64,000 bases of DNA from Heracleum sosnowskyi (lineage: Eukaryota > Streptophyta > Magnoliopsida > Apiales > Apiaceae), in contig CM061235.1 in NCBI GenBank assembly GCA_030848705.1, forward strand, positions 128,076,228-128,140,227, in the 5' to 3' direction. The notes under the pieces were generated by a model. The model did no database searches. It saw only the letters and a list, made by a program, of their open reading frames with translations, and was not told the origin of the DNA. The translations under genes and the position numbers were made by a program. Below, piece after piece: positions 11,761 through 22,044 of the stretch. Every line of letters begins with the position of its first letter. The stretch's first letter is position 1.

Positions 11761-14700
11761 TTGCAGGGTAAGGTTAAAAGCTCAAAGGTTGTGTGGATTC
11801 TGGATAGTGGCTGTTCTAGACACATGACAGGTGAAGAGTCCCTGCTTACAGAGGTGGTTAAGAAGACCGGCCCGATTGTAACCTTTGGAGATGACAGCAA
11901 AGGATTCACTACGGGATATGGTAAATTGAAAGCTGGAAATGTCATCATTGAAAACATCTCTCTTGTTGAAGGATTAAAGCACAATCTTCTAAGCATCAGT
12001 CAGTTCTGTGATAAAGGCTACAATGTAGATTTCAGAAAGGACAAGTGCTTGATCACCAACAGGAAGGATGAGAAGCTTACTCTACTGGGAGTGAGAAAAG
12101 GAAACTTGTTTATAGCCGACTTAAGTTCTACCAGTGAAGGAGAAGTTACATGTTTCTATGCAAAGGCATCTTCAGAACAAAGTTGGCTATGGCACAAGAA
12201 GCTCTCACATCTGAACTTCAAAACTATGAACTCTTTGGTAAAGAGAGAGTTAGTGAGAGGGTTGCCCCTGATGGAATTCAATCAGGAGGGACTATGTGAA
12301 GCATGTGAAAAGGGGAAGTCGAAGAAAGCATCACATGGAAGCAAAGGAATGACAAGTATTACTGAACCATTACAGCTGATTCATATGGATTTATTTGGTC
12401 CAGTTAATGTTATGTCACTTTCAAGAAACAGATATGCATTGGTGATGGTGGACGACTACTCCAAGTACACGTGGGTGTTGTTCATACAAACAAAGGATGA
12501 AGCAACACAACTAATCATTGATCACATCAAGAAGATAGAAGTGGAAGCTAAGCTACCTGTGCGGACAATCAGATCAGACAATGGAACTGAATTCAAGAAT
12601 GCAGTTCTAAATGATTTCTGCTCAGAGAAAGGAATATCAAGACAGTTTTCAGCACCAAGAACTCCTCAACAGAATGGAGTAGTGGAAAGGAAGAACAGGA
12701 CCTTGGTTGAAGCAACAAGGACCATGTTGAGTGAATCAAAACTTCCCACTTACTTTTGGGCTGAAGCAGTGAATACAGCTTGCTACACTCAGAATCGAAC
12801 CCTGATCAACAAAGATCATGAAAAGACTCCGTATGAGTTAATGGCCAACAAGAAGCCAACACTGAAGTATTTTCATGTGTTTGGTGCAAAGTGCTTTGTA
12901 CTTAAAGATGGAGAACATCTTGGCTAGTTTGATGCCAAAGCAGATGAAGGCATTTTTCTGGGCTATTCTCTGGAATCTAAGGCTTTCAGGGTATATGTGA
13001 TTGAAGATAAGAAGGTGTTGGAAAGCTTTAATGTAACATTTGACGACACTAAAAGACCAGGCCTGCAAACTGGAGAGAACTCTGAATCCTTGGTATTTGA
13101 AAATCTATCAGGAGATCTCTCTGACAATGAAGAAGTACCTGAAGTTGTTACAGTCATTAATAATAATCATAATGATAATGATTCTGGACCAAGTGGTGAC
13201 CAAAGTGGAAATCCTCAACATACAGGATCCACTAGTCAGTCTTCAGAATCAACAGATCAAACCGTCAACAACTCAGGGGGAGCAGGAGAAGGATCAACTA
13301 GTCACACTCCACAACATCTAGAACAAGGAGAATCATCAAGATCGCATCTGCCAAGACAAAGGGTATGGAATAGAGATCATCCCTTTCACTTGATCATTGG
13401 TGATCCGGACACAGGAGTGAGAACTAGGAGAACATCACAAAATGAATGTCACTATTCTGGGTTTCTTTCAGAAACAGAACCTAAGAAAGTTGAAGATGCT
13501 CTAGATGATCCAGATTGGGTAATTGCTATGCAAGAAGAACTCAATCAGTTTGAAAGGCAGAAAGTTTGGAAGCTGGTACCCAGGCCTAAGGGAAAATCTG
13601 TTATTGGAACAAGATGGGTATTCAGAAATAAGTTGGATGAAGATGGCATTGTAACGAGAAACAAAGCCAGACTGGTTGCTAAAGGTTACTCTCAAGAAGA
13701 GGGTATAGATTATGATGAAACCTATGCACCAGTAGCAAGACTTGAGGCCATCAGAATGTTTCTGGCATTTGCTGCACATTCCAATTACAAGGTATATCAA
13801 ATGGATGTGAAGAGTGCTTTTCTGAACGGGGAGTTAGAAGAAGAAGTGTATGTGGAACAACCTCCAGGTTTTGAGGATTCAAAACTGGCAGACTTTGTGT
13901 ACTTTCTATTCAAAGCTCTCTATGGACTCAAACAAGCTCCAAGGACATGGTATGACACTCTCTCTGAATTCTTACTTGAAAATGATTTTACAAGAGGTGT
14001 TGTAGACAAAACTCTCTTTGTCAAAAAGCATAAAAATGATTTGATATTGGTGCAAGTATATGTTGATGACATAATATTTGGTTCTACTAATGATGATCTA
14101 TGCAAGAGATTTGCTAAGTTAATGCAGAGTCGTTATGAAATGAGCATGATGGGTGAATTGTCATTCTTTCTTGGATTGCAAGTATACCAGAAACAAGATG
14201 GTATATTCATTTGTCAGTCCAAGTACATCAAGGATCTTCTTAAGAAGTATCAAATGGAAGACTCATCTACAGCAAAGACTCCTATGCCAACTGCCACTAA
14301 GCTTGATAAGGATGAAACTGGTAAGAAGGTTGACATCACAGGCTACAGAGGTATGATAGGCTCATTACTTTATCTCACTGCAAGTAGACCAGATATAATG
14401 TTTGCAACATGCTTGTGTGCTAGATTTCAGTCTGATCCTAAAGAATCTCATCTAATAGCTGTTAAGCGAATATTTAGATATCTTAAGGGGACCCCAAATC
14501 TTGGAATTTGGTACCCTAAAGATACAGGATTTGATCTTATTGGATACACAGACTCTGATTTTGCAGGTTGTAAGATTGATCGGAAGAGTACTTCAGGAAG
14601 CTGTCAGTTTCTTGGAAGAAGATTGGTTTCCTGGCATAGCAAGAAGCAGCATTCAGTGTCCACATCAACAGCTGAGGCTGAATACATTGCTGCTGGTAGC

Positions 14701-15006
14701 TGTTGTGCTCAGATATTGTGGATGAGAAACCAACTCCGTGACTATGGACTTCTGTTGACAAAGATTCCTATATTTTGCGACAACACAAGTGCCATAGCAA
14801 TCTCAAACAACCCAGTGCAACACTCGAGGACGAAGCACATCGACATCAGGTATCATTTTATCCGAGAGCATGTCATGAATGGAACTGTGGAGTTACATTT
14901 TGTACCCACAGAGGATCAAATTGCAGACATCTTTACTAAACCGCTTGATGAATCCACTTTCAATAAGCTGGTTGGTGAACTTGGGATGTTAAATCTTTCT
15001 GATTAA
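11761..15006 (+). pseudogene. pol: Copia Pol of element B with a single in-frame stop
   Basis: Opens at TTGCAGGGT without an ATG, 12 nt after the gag stop and in a different frame. Order: protease LDSGCSRHMTG; pre-integrase WHKKLSHLNF with CEACEKGKSKK; integrase MDLFGPVNVMS, RSDNGTEFKN, NGVVERKNRT; then an in-frame TAG at 12925-12927. The same frame continues through RT (YVDDIIFGSTN near 14059) and RNase H (STAEAEYIAAG near 14670) to 15006. At the stop, element A has Lys in the aligned position, so a K-to-stop change (transversion) is likely. All catalytic motifs are otherwise present. The copy probably cannot make RT by itself and would need help in trans. Confidence 0.92.
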
Positions 15007-16383
15007 TTTATTTTGATTAGAAGTCAGTAACTGCAGAGAGTCCTAGTAAATACATGAGTTCAAGAATTGCTATATCCTTTGGACTTGTGAGTTTATTTTC
15101 TGGAGCAATTCTCGTAGTTAGGATTATTATACTAATTTTATGTCATAATTATGGATGATATATCTTCTGGCATTTAATTAGTTATTAATTCTAAAAATTA
15201 TTTAGGTGCTAATATTTGTTCTAAATATTTTAGCATCTATTTAATTTGAATTAATTTACTTTGTTTTAACATTGTAAATTAATGCAGCATAATTCATTAG
15301 ATTTTAATTGGTTAATATCACTCAATGATATTTAATTGATTTTATTCTAAGAAAATTGTGAATTTTCTGTTAAGAATTGATTTTGATGAATTTTAACAGA
15401 TTTATTAAAATTAAAACTTGACAGGAAATAAAAAGTCTGATTTTTAAAACAAGAACAGGTTTTAAAAAGAAGACAGAAGCAAAAATATCGAATTTAAGGA
15501 AACTCGATAGTTTTTCAAAGTACAATGATAAATCTATCGAAATTAATTTCGATGGTTTTTGAAAGGGAAAAAGAAAATCTATCGAAAAATTTCTCGATAG
15601 TTTTTGAGAATAATTTTAAAAATATATCGAAGTGAATTAATATAATTCAATATTTAATTCTCGATAGTTTTTAGAAATCCAAGTGAAAATCTATCGGGAC
15701 CTCGATAGTTTTTCCAAAAGAACAGTTCGATAGTTTTTCAGAATTTCAAATAAAAAATACCTCGATAGTTTTCTAATAAAACCTTTTCAAATTCTCAAAA
15801 TTCAAAAACCTCGATAGTTTTCAAAATCTATCGAAGTCCAGTTGACAGGTTTACCCCTTGCAGAAAAATATCGAGAGTACATTAAAATCTATCGAAACCT
15901 GAAAAGACCTTTTTACCCCTGTCAGTTTTCAGAGTATTTAAACGTGCCTTAGCTTTTTTTTCTTTTCACTTTTTACAGATCTATCAAAAGCTTTTGTCGA
16001 TTTCAATACTTACAAAGATATACACACAAAAACAAGAACTATTCGATAGTTTTCTCCATTATTAAGCAAGAAAACCTTAAAAAACTTACTGTTTGTCACT
16101 GTTGATTCACTTTTAACCGTGAGAACTGAAGTTTTTTTTTGTTTTTGGGACTTTCTGAGAAAGAAATCATCGAACTTGGCTTTTTGATTTGAATATTGAT
16201 TTCTATTATTCAAGGGTTCAACAGTTCACAAGTGTTCGAATTTTTGTGTTAGTGTTAAAAGGGGTGTTTTTTTTTTTTTTTTGGGTTTATTGTTAAGAAT
16301 TTGATTAATTAGTATAATTAATTAAATTTAAGTGGTAAATTAGTTTTGGCTTAAAAATTAATTTTCTGGAAATTTGAAACATA
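15007..16383 (+). other. Non-coding spacer between pol and aORF of element B
   Basis: AT-rich, no credible ORF. It contains the dense motif array at 15485-16053 and a long T run near 16267-16282. It is the likely leader and regulatory region for expression of the downstream aORF. Confidence 0.6.
15485..16053 (+). repeat. Array of dispersed TCGATAGTTTTT motifs (both orientations)
   Basis: Sense copies at about 15504, 15549 (TCGATGG variant), 15594, 15661, 15702, 15727, 15762, 15811 and 16043. Inverse copies (CTATCGA or ATATCGA with A runs) at about 15485, 15534, 15579, 15624, 15691, 15828, 15868 and 15889. Spacing is irregular, so this is not a tandem satellite. The same motif occurs in the LTRs of this element but not in its coding parts as far as I can see. 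Confidence 0.85.
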
Positions 16384-19300
16384 ATGGCTGGAGAATTTAT
16401 CGTAACCAAAACTAATCATGTCTCGTTTCAATTAGCAAAAAAAAAAAAAAAATCATGTCTCGTTTCAAAATCTGCAATCCATAACGAATCCTCAAATTCG
16501 TGCATGGGCAGAGTTTTTGAATACACGTTCGTTAGTGGCATACGCTGTAAGTACTCCCGTGGTCCTTTGCATTGATCAATTGACTGCGTTGTACACAACC
16601 GCCACGGACACAAGTGAGAACAATGTACGGTCCTTCAGTTTTGTTGTGCCAGGGGGCAGAACAATAAGGGTGACGGAACATGACTTCAATAGAATTCTAC
16701 ATTTTCCAACAGAAAACCTTGTTCCGGATCCCACAACTGAGGAAATACATGCTTTCTTCACTCTTATCAGAAGTCAACAACCTAACTTCTTGGTGGGAGA
16801 GTTCCTAAAGCATTACCTGCCTAAGCCATGGAACTTTTTCTTTCATACTCTGATCCATGTTTTTACTGCCAAGCTTACTAATCTGCATGGCATTCCCTTA
16901 TTCCTTCAAAAGATAGGGTTTGCCATTGCGAACAACAGGCATATTAACATAGGACGGATAGTGATTGATCAAGTAGTTATGTGCATGGGACCACTGGATG
17001 AAAGAACATGCATAAATGAAGATGTGCTCTGTTTCTATCCTAGGTTCCTACAGCTAATTCTCAATGATGTCTTAACAGATGATGAACGTGAGACATTTGA
17101 AGCTGAAGACACAATGGAGTGTACGAAGATGAAGAGCAATGCCATAACCGCTTTGATAAGGAAGAACAACTATCTTCCAGGGGTACCCACTGTTCTCACT
17201 GAATATCTAAGAACGGTGCCCCTACCTCTTCTACCCCCAGGGGAACAGGTAATTCAAGGTAACATTCCTGAACTTGAACTGGCACCTGAACCTCAACCAA
17301 TGGATGTTGATCCAGAGCCCTCAGTGGCCATTCCAGACCAGGAGGTTGCAAACCCACAACCTCTAACCACGGTCGAAGAGCCTTTGAACGAGCCAAATGA
17401 AAACATAAATGATGCTCCTTCCCCTCCTATACCCAGTAAAGAAACATCCCTGAGTGTAGAGGGAGATAGTGCCAAAGCAGCACCACATAAGGAGATACAC
17501 CCTTCAACAGCAGCTCTGCCTTCCTCTAAAAGGAGAAGAACAGAAACTGAGGCAACTGCTGATACTTCATTTCTCTCATTCAAAGAGCCCTTTACTGATT
17601 TTTCTGATGCTGATTGGGCTACGCTAACGAAAGCAATATCTGAACCAATAGCTCAATCAAGTAAGGAGGAATTGACGGAAGCAACTGGTGTTCCGACCAT
17701 ATTACGGTCAGGTTCACTGGTTGAAGGTTCTCTGAACCAAGGGTCTTCACAGACGTCGAGAGAAGGCTTTGACCTAAATGCACAATCTAAAAGGTCATTG
17801 TCTACCTCCCCAGATGGAACATATCTGGATCCTGCGGGTAAAGGGTCTGACGTAGGTGTAGATCGGCAACTCGTTGACAGTGAATCAATTACTATTGAGG
17901 AGTCAACTGAGGTGAAGTCTTTACAGACTCACGGGGAAGATTCGGGATCTCTGCTGTTAAATGAGCCTGTTTCTAACCCCCTAGAGATTCAAACTCTAGA
18001 TCCTACAAAGGATATATCATCTAAGGATGATCAGCAACTTGGTTTAACCAAGGACGGGGACTTGCGAAGCCCCATTGCACCACCGGTGACCTCCTTAAGG
18101 ACGGCTACGGTGTTTTCTTCTGCAGGTACAACCAGCACAATGGATTTGAGTGAAACACAAACACTTACACCTGGCCTGAGTGGGAAAGGAAAAATGAGTG
18201 AAACACTAACAGGAACTGTGAGTGAACACCCAGAGCCAAACGTGAGGAGTGACATCCAAACCCTAACTCATATTGATGATCTGCTGTTACCAACAGAAAG
18301 AGAGCTACAAGTTCAATCTTCCCTCAAAGAGATGACAGTTCATGATAAAGAAGGAAATCCATTATTCAAGGTTCCACTGCGACCTTCCTTTGACCAAGGG
18401 ATCACCTCCAGTCAAGACAATGTTTCTTTAAAGTCTATTCAAGAGAAAGTTGACTTGGCTGCAGCTGATTCCAGAAGAACATTCAGGGTCATTGGCAGTG
18501 CATCTGGCACTATAACAGGTACGAAGCAGGCAGTGGACTCCTTAAAGAAGGAAGCTATGCAAGAGCTAGTCGATTTGAGGATGGACGTAAGGGAGCTTAA
18601 AGATGGATTCATGAATGAAGTAACTGCACTGTCCCAGGGACATGAAGCTTTGAAAGAGGACGTTCTGGTTATCCGGGATGGTCAAGCGCGGGTGAAGGAT
18701 GCAATGGACAACCTTTCAAGAGTGGAGTCTAGACTCAACAGGAGGCTGGATCATATGGAAAAGACTACCAACTCAAGATTGGAAAACATTGACCTGTCGT
18801 TAGCTTCTATAAATGACTTTAATAAGCAGCTTATGGATTTCTTGGAGAATCAAGGCGATGGAGTACAGTCTATATGGAGTATGCTGAAAAACCAACAATC
18901 TGGACAACCTGGCCCCTCCTATCAACAACCTGATCCTTCTAATGTCTTTTATGTTGAGGATGCTTTTATCGAGGATTCCTCAACTAAGGGGGAGAAAGTT
19001 GGAGAAGGGGAGAATGAGCAAATTAAGGATGGATGGAGAGTTTGGGAAACAGTTGAAGCTATTCCTATCAGGCAGTACTGGATAGAAGAACTTGTGGAGG
19101 AAGAGAAGAGTGAAGAGGAATTTGAATTCATGCAAGAGCAACCTATTCAAGAGGAGCATGAACCATATTATCCTGAACCAATAGAAAATCCTATCTTGGA
19201 TGAGGATATTATGGAAGAAGAATCAAATTCTCTGTCACCAGAAGAAGAAGCTGCCTTGGAAGCAATAAGAGCTCAGAGAGCTGCAATAGATGCCAGGCAA

Positions 19301-20227
19301 GCTGAGAAAGAAAAACAGCAAGCAATTCTGAGAAGCGAAAAGCTAAAGAGGTTGAAGGTGTATAATGAAGTGAGGAAGAAGAAGATGATAGATCTGGCAA
19401 AGAAAGATGGTACTGAATGGGAAATGGCTTATAAAACCTTTTGTGGAGTTGAAGACGGATTACAAGTCAACGATAATGCGGAGGTGGAAGTCATTATTCA
19501 GGACATCAGAAGTGCTAATCTTGATGATCAGACTTACTTCAAAGCACTGAGAAGCTCTATAATCTGTCTGAATGCTGGGGTTAAAGCAAATGGTGCCTGG
19601 AGCTTATTAATCAGTTTTCTGGAGAAAGGTACATTTGTGATTTCTACTAAGTTTTTAGAACAGAGGACATATACAGAATTGCAGGCTATACTCATCAAGA
19701 TCCAAAGAACTACAAGGCTAAATGAACTGCTCCGAGAGCATGTTAAGGAGATCGTGATGAAAGTCAGTCCAGAGATTACTGAAGATCCTCCAATGGTTAG
19801 ATTCATGACGAATGACTTGTTCAGAATCTGCTATTTGGCTGAGGACAAACTGAGGGACTACCCAAGCAACTATCTAATCTCAGTTGAGAAGTATCTTAGA
19901 TCCACTGGATTCTCTTCAACGGAGAAGGACAAAGCAGCAGACACTCTTAGAAGATTTCTAATGGAGAATGTTCCTTACTATAGGAAAAGAGTGGAAAGAG
20001 GATTGGAAGTGCATACCAGACTGCCAAACATGCCAAAGCCAAACAAGAAAGATGTTAACATTGCATGGTTGTGGGCTGGAGTGGGTCAAGAGGTTGAGTA
20101 TATTGGAAGACACATCCGAGGAGCAATCCTTAAACCTGGAGAACCACTGCACTATCCATCAGTGATTGATTATCAAGCTGCTAACTCCGATCCAATGATT
20201 GAAGAAGGTGAGATTGGAATGGACTGA
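16384..20227 (+). pseudogene. Additional ORF (env-position ORF) of Copia B, 5' end disrupted
   Basis: ATG 16384 (MAGEFIVTKTNHVSFQ) begins a frame broken by a 37-nt insertion/duplication (16432-16468). The remaining 1,236 codons stay open to 20227. The N-terminal part aligns in layout with the A/A2 aORFs: LPKPWNFFFHTLIHVFTAKL matches the region around EWSFFFDCITRAF, and FYPRFLQLIL matches YFARFCQLIF. This supports a shared plant-transposon-protein-like domain. Next come a Pro/Glu/Ser-rich low-complexity region with basic patch SSKRRR, coiled-coil segments (about 700-800), an acidic stretch, a Lys/Arg-rich helix (AIRAQRAAIDARQAEKEKQQ), and a conserved-looking C-terminal helical domain. No signal peptide or TM segment is visible. 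Function unknown. Confidence 0.8.
16414..16468 (+). mobile_element. Tiny poly(A) insertion flanked by an 18-bp direct repeat
   Basis: An 18-bp sequence beginning AATCATGTC occurs at 16414-16431 and again at 16451-16468, separated by TTAGC plus 14 A. The layout (direct repeat, insert ending in poly(A), direct repeat) is what a severely 5'-truncated LINE- or SINE-type retroposition leaves. The net gain is 37 nt, which explains the +1 frameshift of the aORF. A template-switch duplication is the alternative. Confidence 0.6.
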
Positions 20228-20448
20228 ATGATGAAGCAAAGAACAAGAGAACTATCAGCTCAGACTAGAGGAGCAACTTCATTGTATAAAGTTTAATTGA
20301 TTTTTGAATTATGAAATCTGGAAATGTATAAATATCTGATCCAGAATGCATTAATATTATTACGCTGTCTTACTTTAAGTAGTTTCATGTTTCCTTAGTT
20401 AGTTGAGTTATCCTCGAAGTATTTGCTTGTCGAACTCTATCCAATCAA

Positions 20449-20460
20449 ATAGGGGGAGAT
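20449..20460 (+). other. Polypurine tract of element B
   Basis: ATAGGGGGAGAT directly precedes the 3' LTR start (TGTAAAGC at 20461), as expected for the plus-strand primer. Confidence 0.88.
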
Positions 20461-21584
20461 TGTAAAGCATAATGTAACATAAGATCTAAAAGAGATAACT
20501 ACAACTCAACAAAGGACAAGACAGACAATAATATTAACTGAAGCACAGGAATCCAGAATCAAAGAAGAAAAGGTAAACACAAAAAATCAAAATACGTTAT
20601 GTATTCTTGAAGTCCGTAAACAGGTCACGGAAAGAAGTTCATGAAAATGTTCAAGCCTCAGTGACAACAAAAGAAACAAGACTTTCAAGACGACAGAAGT
20701 ATGTGAATGATTTAGGGTTCAGTACCACGGGATTCCAGTGATGAAGCAACCAGAAGGACAAGGGACGTATCAACAACATTGTATTGAAGATATAAAATAA
20801 GAATTGATCAAGTGTTATTCATCTGTGAACCAGACCAGTTGCACTAGGTGACGGCACTAAAAAGATCAAGTTGTTTTATCGTCTCAGAAGAAATTGATAC
20901 AGTCTATTTCTTAAACACCCAGAAGCTCAGTGGAATCATTTATGGACTAAAGACAAGAAAGAGAAATTCGATGGTTTTTCTAATTGAAAAACTATCGAAT
21001 GGTAGTTGAAATGATTAATTAAAAACCAAAGTAAATTAGTTTGGCATCCGATAGTTTTGATTTAAAAACTATCGAATGACAAATTAATTTATTTAATTCG
21101 ATGGATTTTTATTCATTCGATGGTTTTTTATTATGGGAGCAGGTGAAAAGAATTCCTTTTCTGAAAGGTTGATGAAGATCCAACGGCCAGGATTGTTTCT
21201 ACAATTCTCATTCGATGGTTTTTCAAAACAGACTACAATTAATACAGAGAGAAGATTGTGTCTTCTTCAGTTAAGGTATTCAACACAGACACATAATTGA
21301 GAGAGAGAAGAGCCGGAGAAAATTACCAGAGAAATTAATAGTGCTCAGAACTTGATTATTGTTTTGTATTTGTGTTACCTTAAACTCATTGACGCTAATC
21401 TACAGATTAGAAATTGTAGCACCCCTCGAGGTTTATATTTATAAAAAGATATATTCCCCGAAACTTGATTTGGTTTGGTGTGTTTGATTTCGTTATAGAA
21501 CTGAAAGATTAATCCGCGAACGAAATTAAATTATTTGTGAGTATCGTATTCAACCCCCCCTTCTACGATACTTTGGACCTAACA
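20461..21584 (+). repeat. 3' LTR of Copia element B
   Basis: TG...CA bounded, 1,124 bp, 5 substitutions relative to the 5' LTR. Unusually it is followed directly by the element's own PBS and leader instead of by flanking DNA with a target duplication. Confidence 0.95.
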
Positions 21585-21661
21585 ATTGGTATCAGAGCTA
21601 CTTGATTGATATACAAATCAGATCCGGTGAATGAGACCAAAATCAAACGTAGCGTGAAAAT
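21585..21661 (+). other. Duplicate PBS and leader of element B after the 3' LTR
   Basis: These 77 bases repeat 9182-9258 (PBS TGGTATCAGAGC, then the leader up to GTGAAAAT). They are followed at 21662 by unrelated DNA with a short filler duplication (AATGTTTTCAATA twice) and then A-family LTR sequence. This is the beginning of a second internal region, cut off. Confidence 0.88.
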
Positions 21662-22044
21662 GTTTTCAATAATAATGTTTTCAATAATCGCATCCCTTCT
21701 AGGGATAACCTATCTGTGTTTATATAGTACACAGTTACACAATCCTTATCTAATTGATACTCCTATAAATTAGCTATACAATTATTATCAATTAAGGATT
21801 GCTTCAGTCTTCTGTCCAGTTTCCTTAGCTGTATCAATATATTCTACTTCTTTCCATCTTCAGAATATATTGCTTCTAGAATCTTCATGATTTGCACCGA
21901 CAGCTAAATCAACTTTTACCCCGTCAGACTTTAACAAACTCTGACTGGCTTCCAGTAAACTCTGATAAGTACTTCAGACTAAACTCTGAACAGTACCTGT
22001 TACTTAAACACTGATTAAACAAACATCAGCAATTATATCTAACA
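21662..22044 (-). repeat. Truncated LTR of the Copia A family
   Basis: Similar to 24846-25185 of the A2 LTR: shared TATA region (21714-21734), paired AAACTCTGA motifs near 21942-21988, and the terminal ATATCTAACA. On the minus strand it begins TGTTAGATATAATTGC at 22044 with no polypurine tract before it, which fits a 5' LTR. Its inner end is missing. It is probably the remains of the 5' LTR of element A. Confidence 0.75.

Larger units (their letters stand above)
8058..21661 (+). mobile_element. Copia LTR retrotransposon B (SIRE/Maximus-like), nearly complete, recent
   Basis: Structure: 5' LTR (8058-9181), initiator-Met PBS, gag (frameshifted), pol (one nonsense codon), spacer with a dense short-motif array, large aORF, polypurine tract, 3' LTR (20461-21584), then an extra 77 bp of its own PBS/leader. 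The two LTRs have equal length (1,124 bp) and I count 5 substitutions and no indels, so the insertion is recent on a plant time scale. It interrupts the gag of the minus-strand element A. No target duplication can be seen because the right flank was rearranged. Confidence 0.93.
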
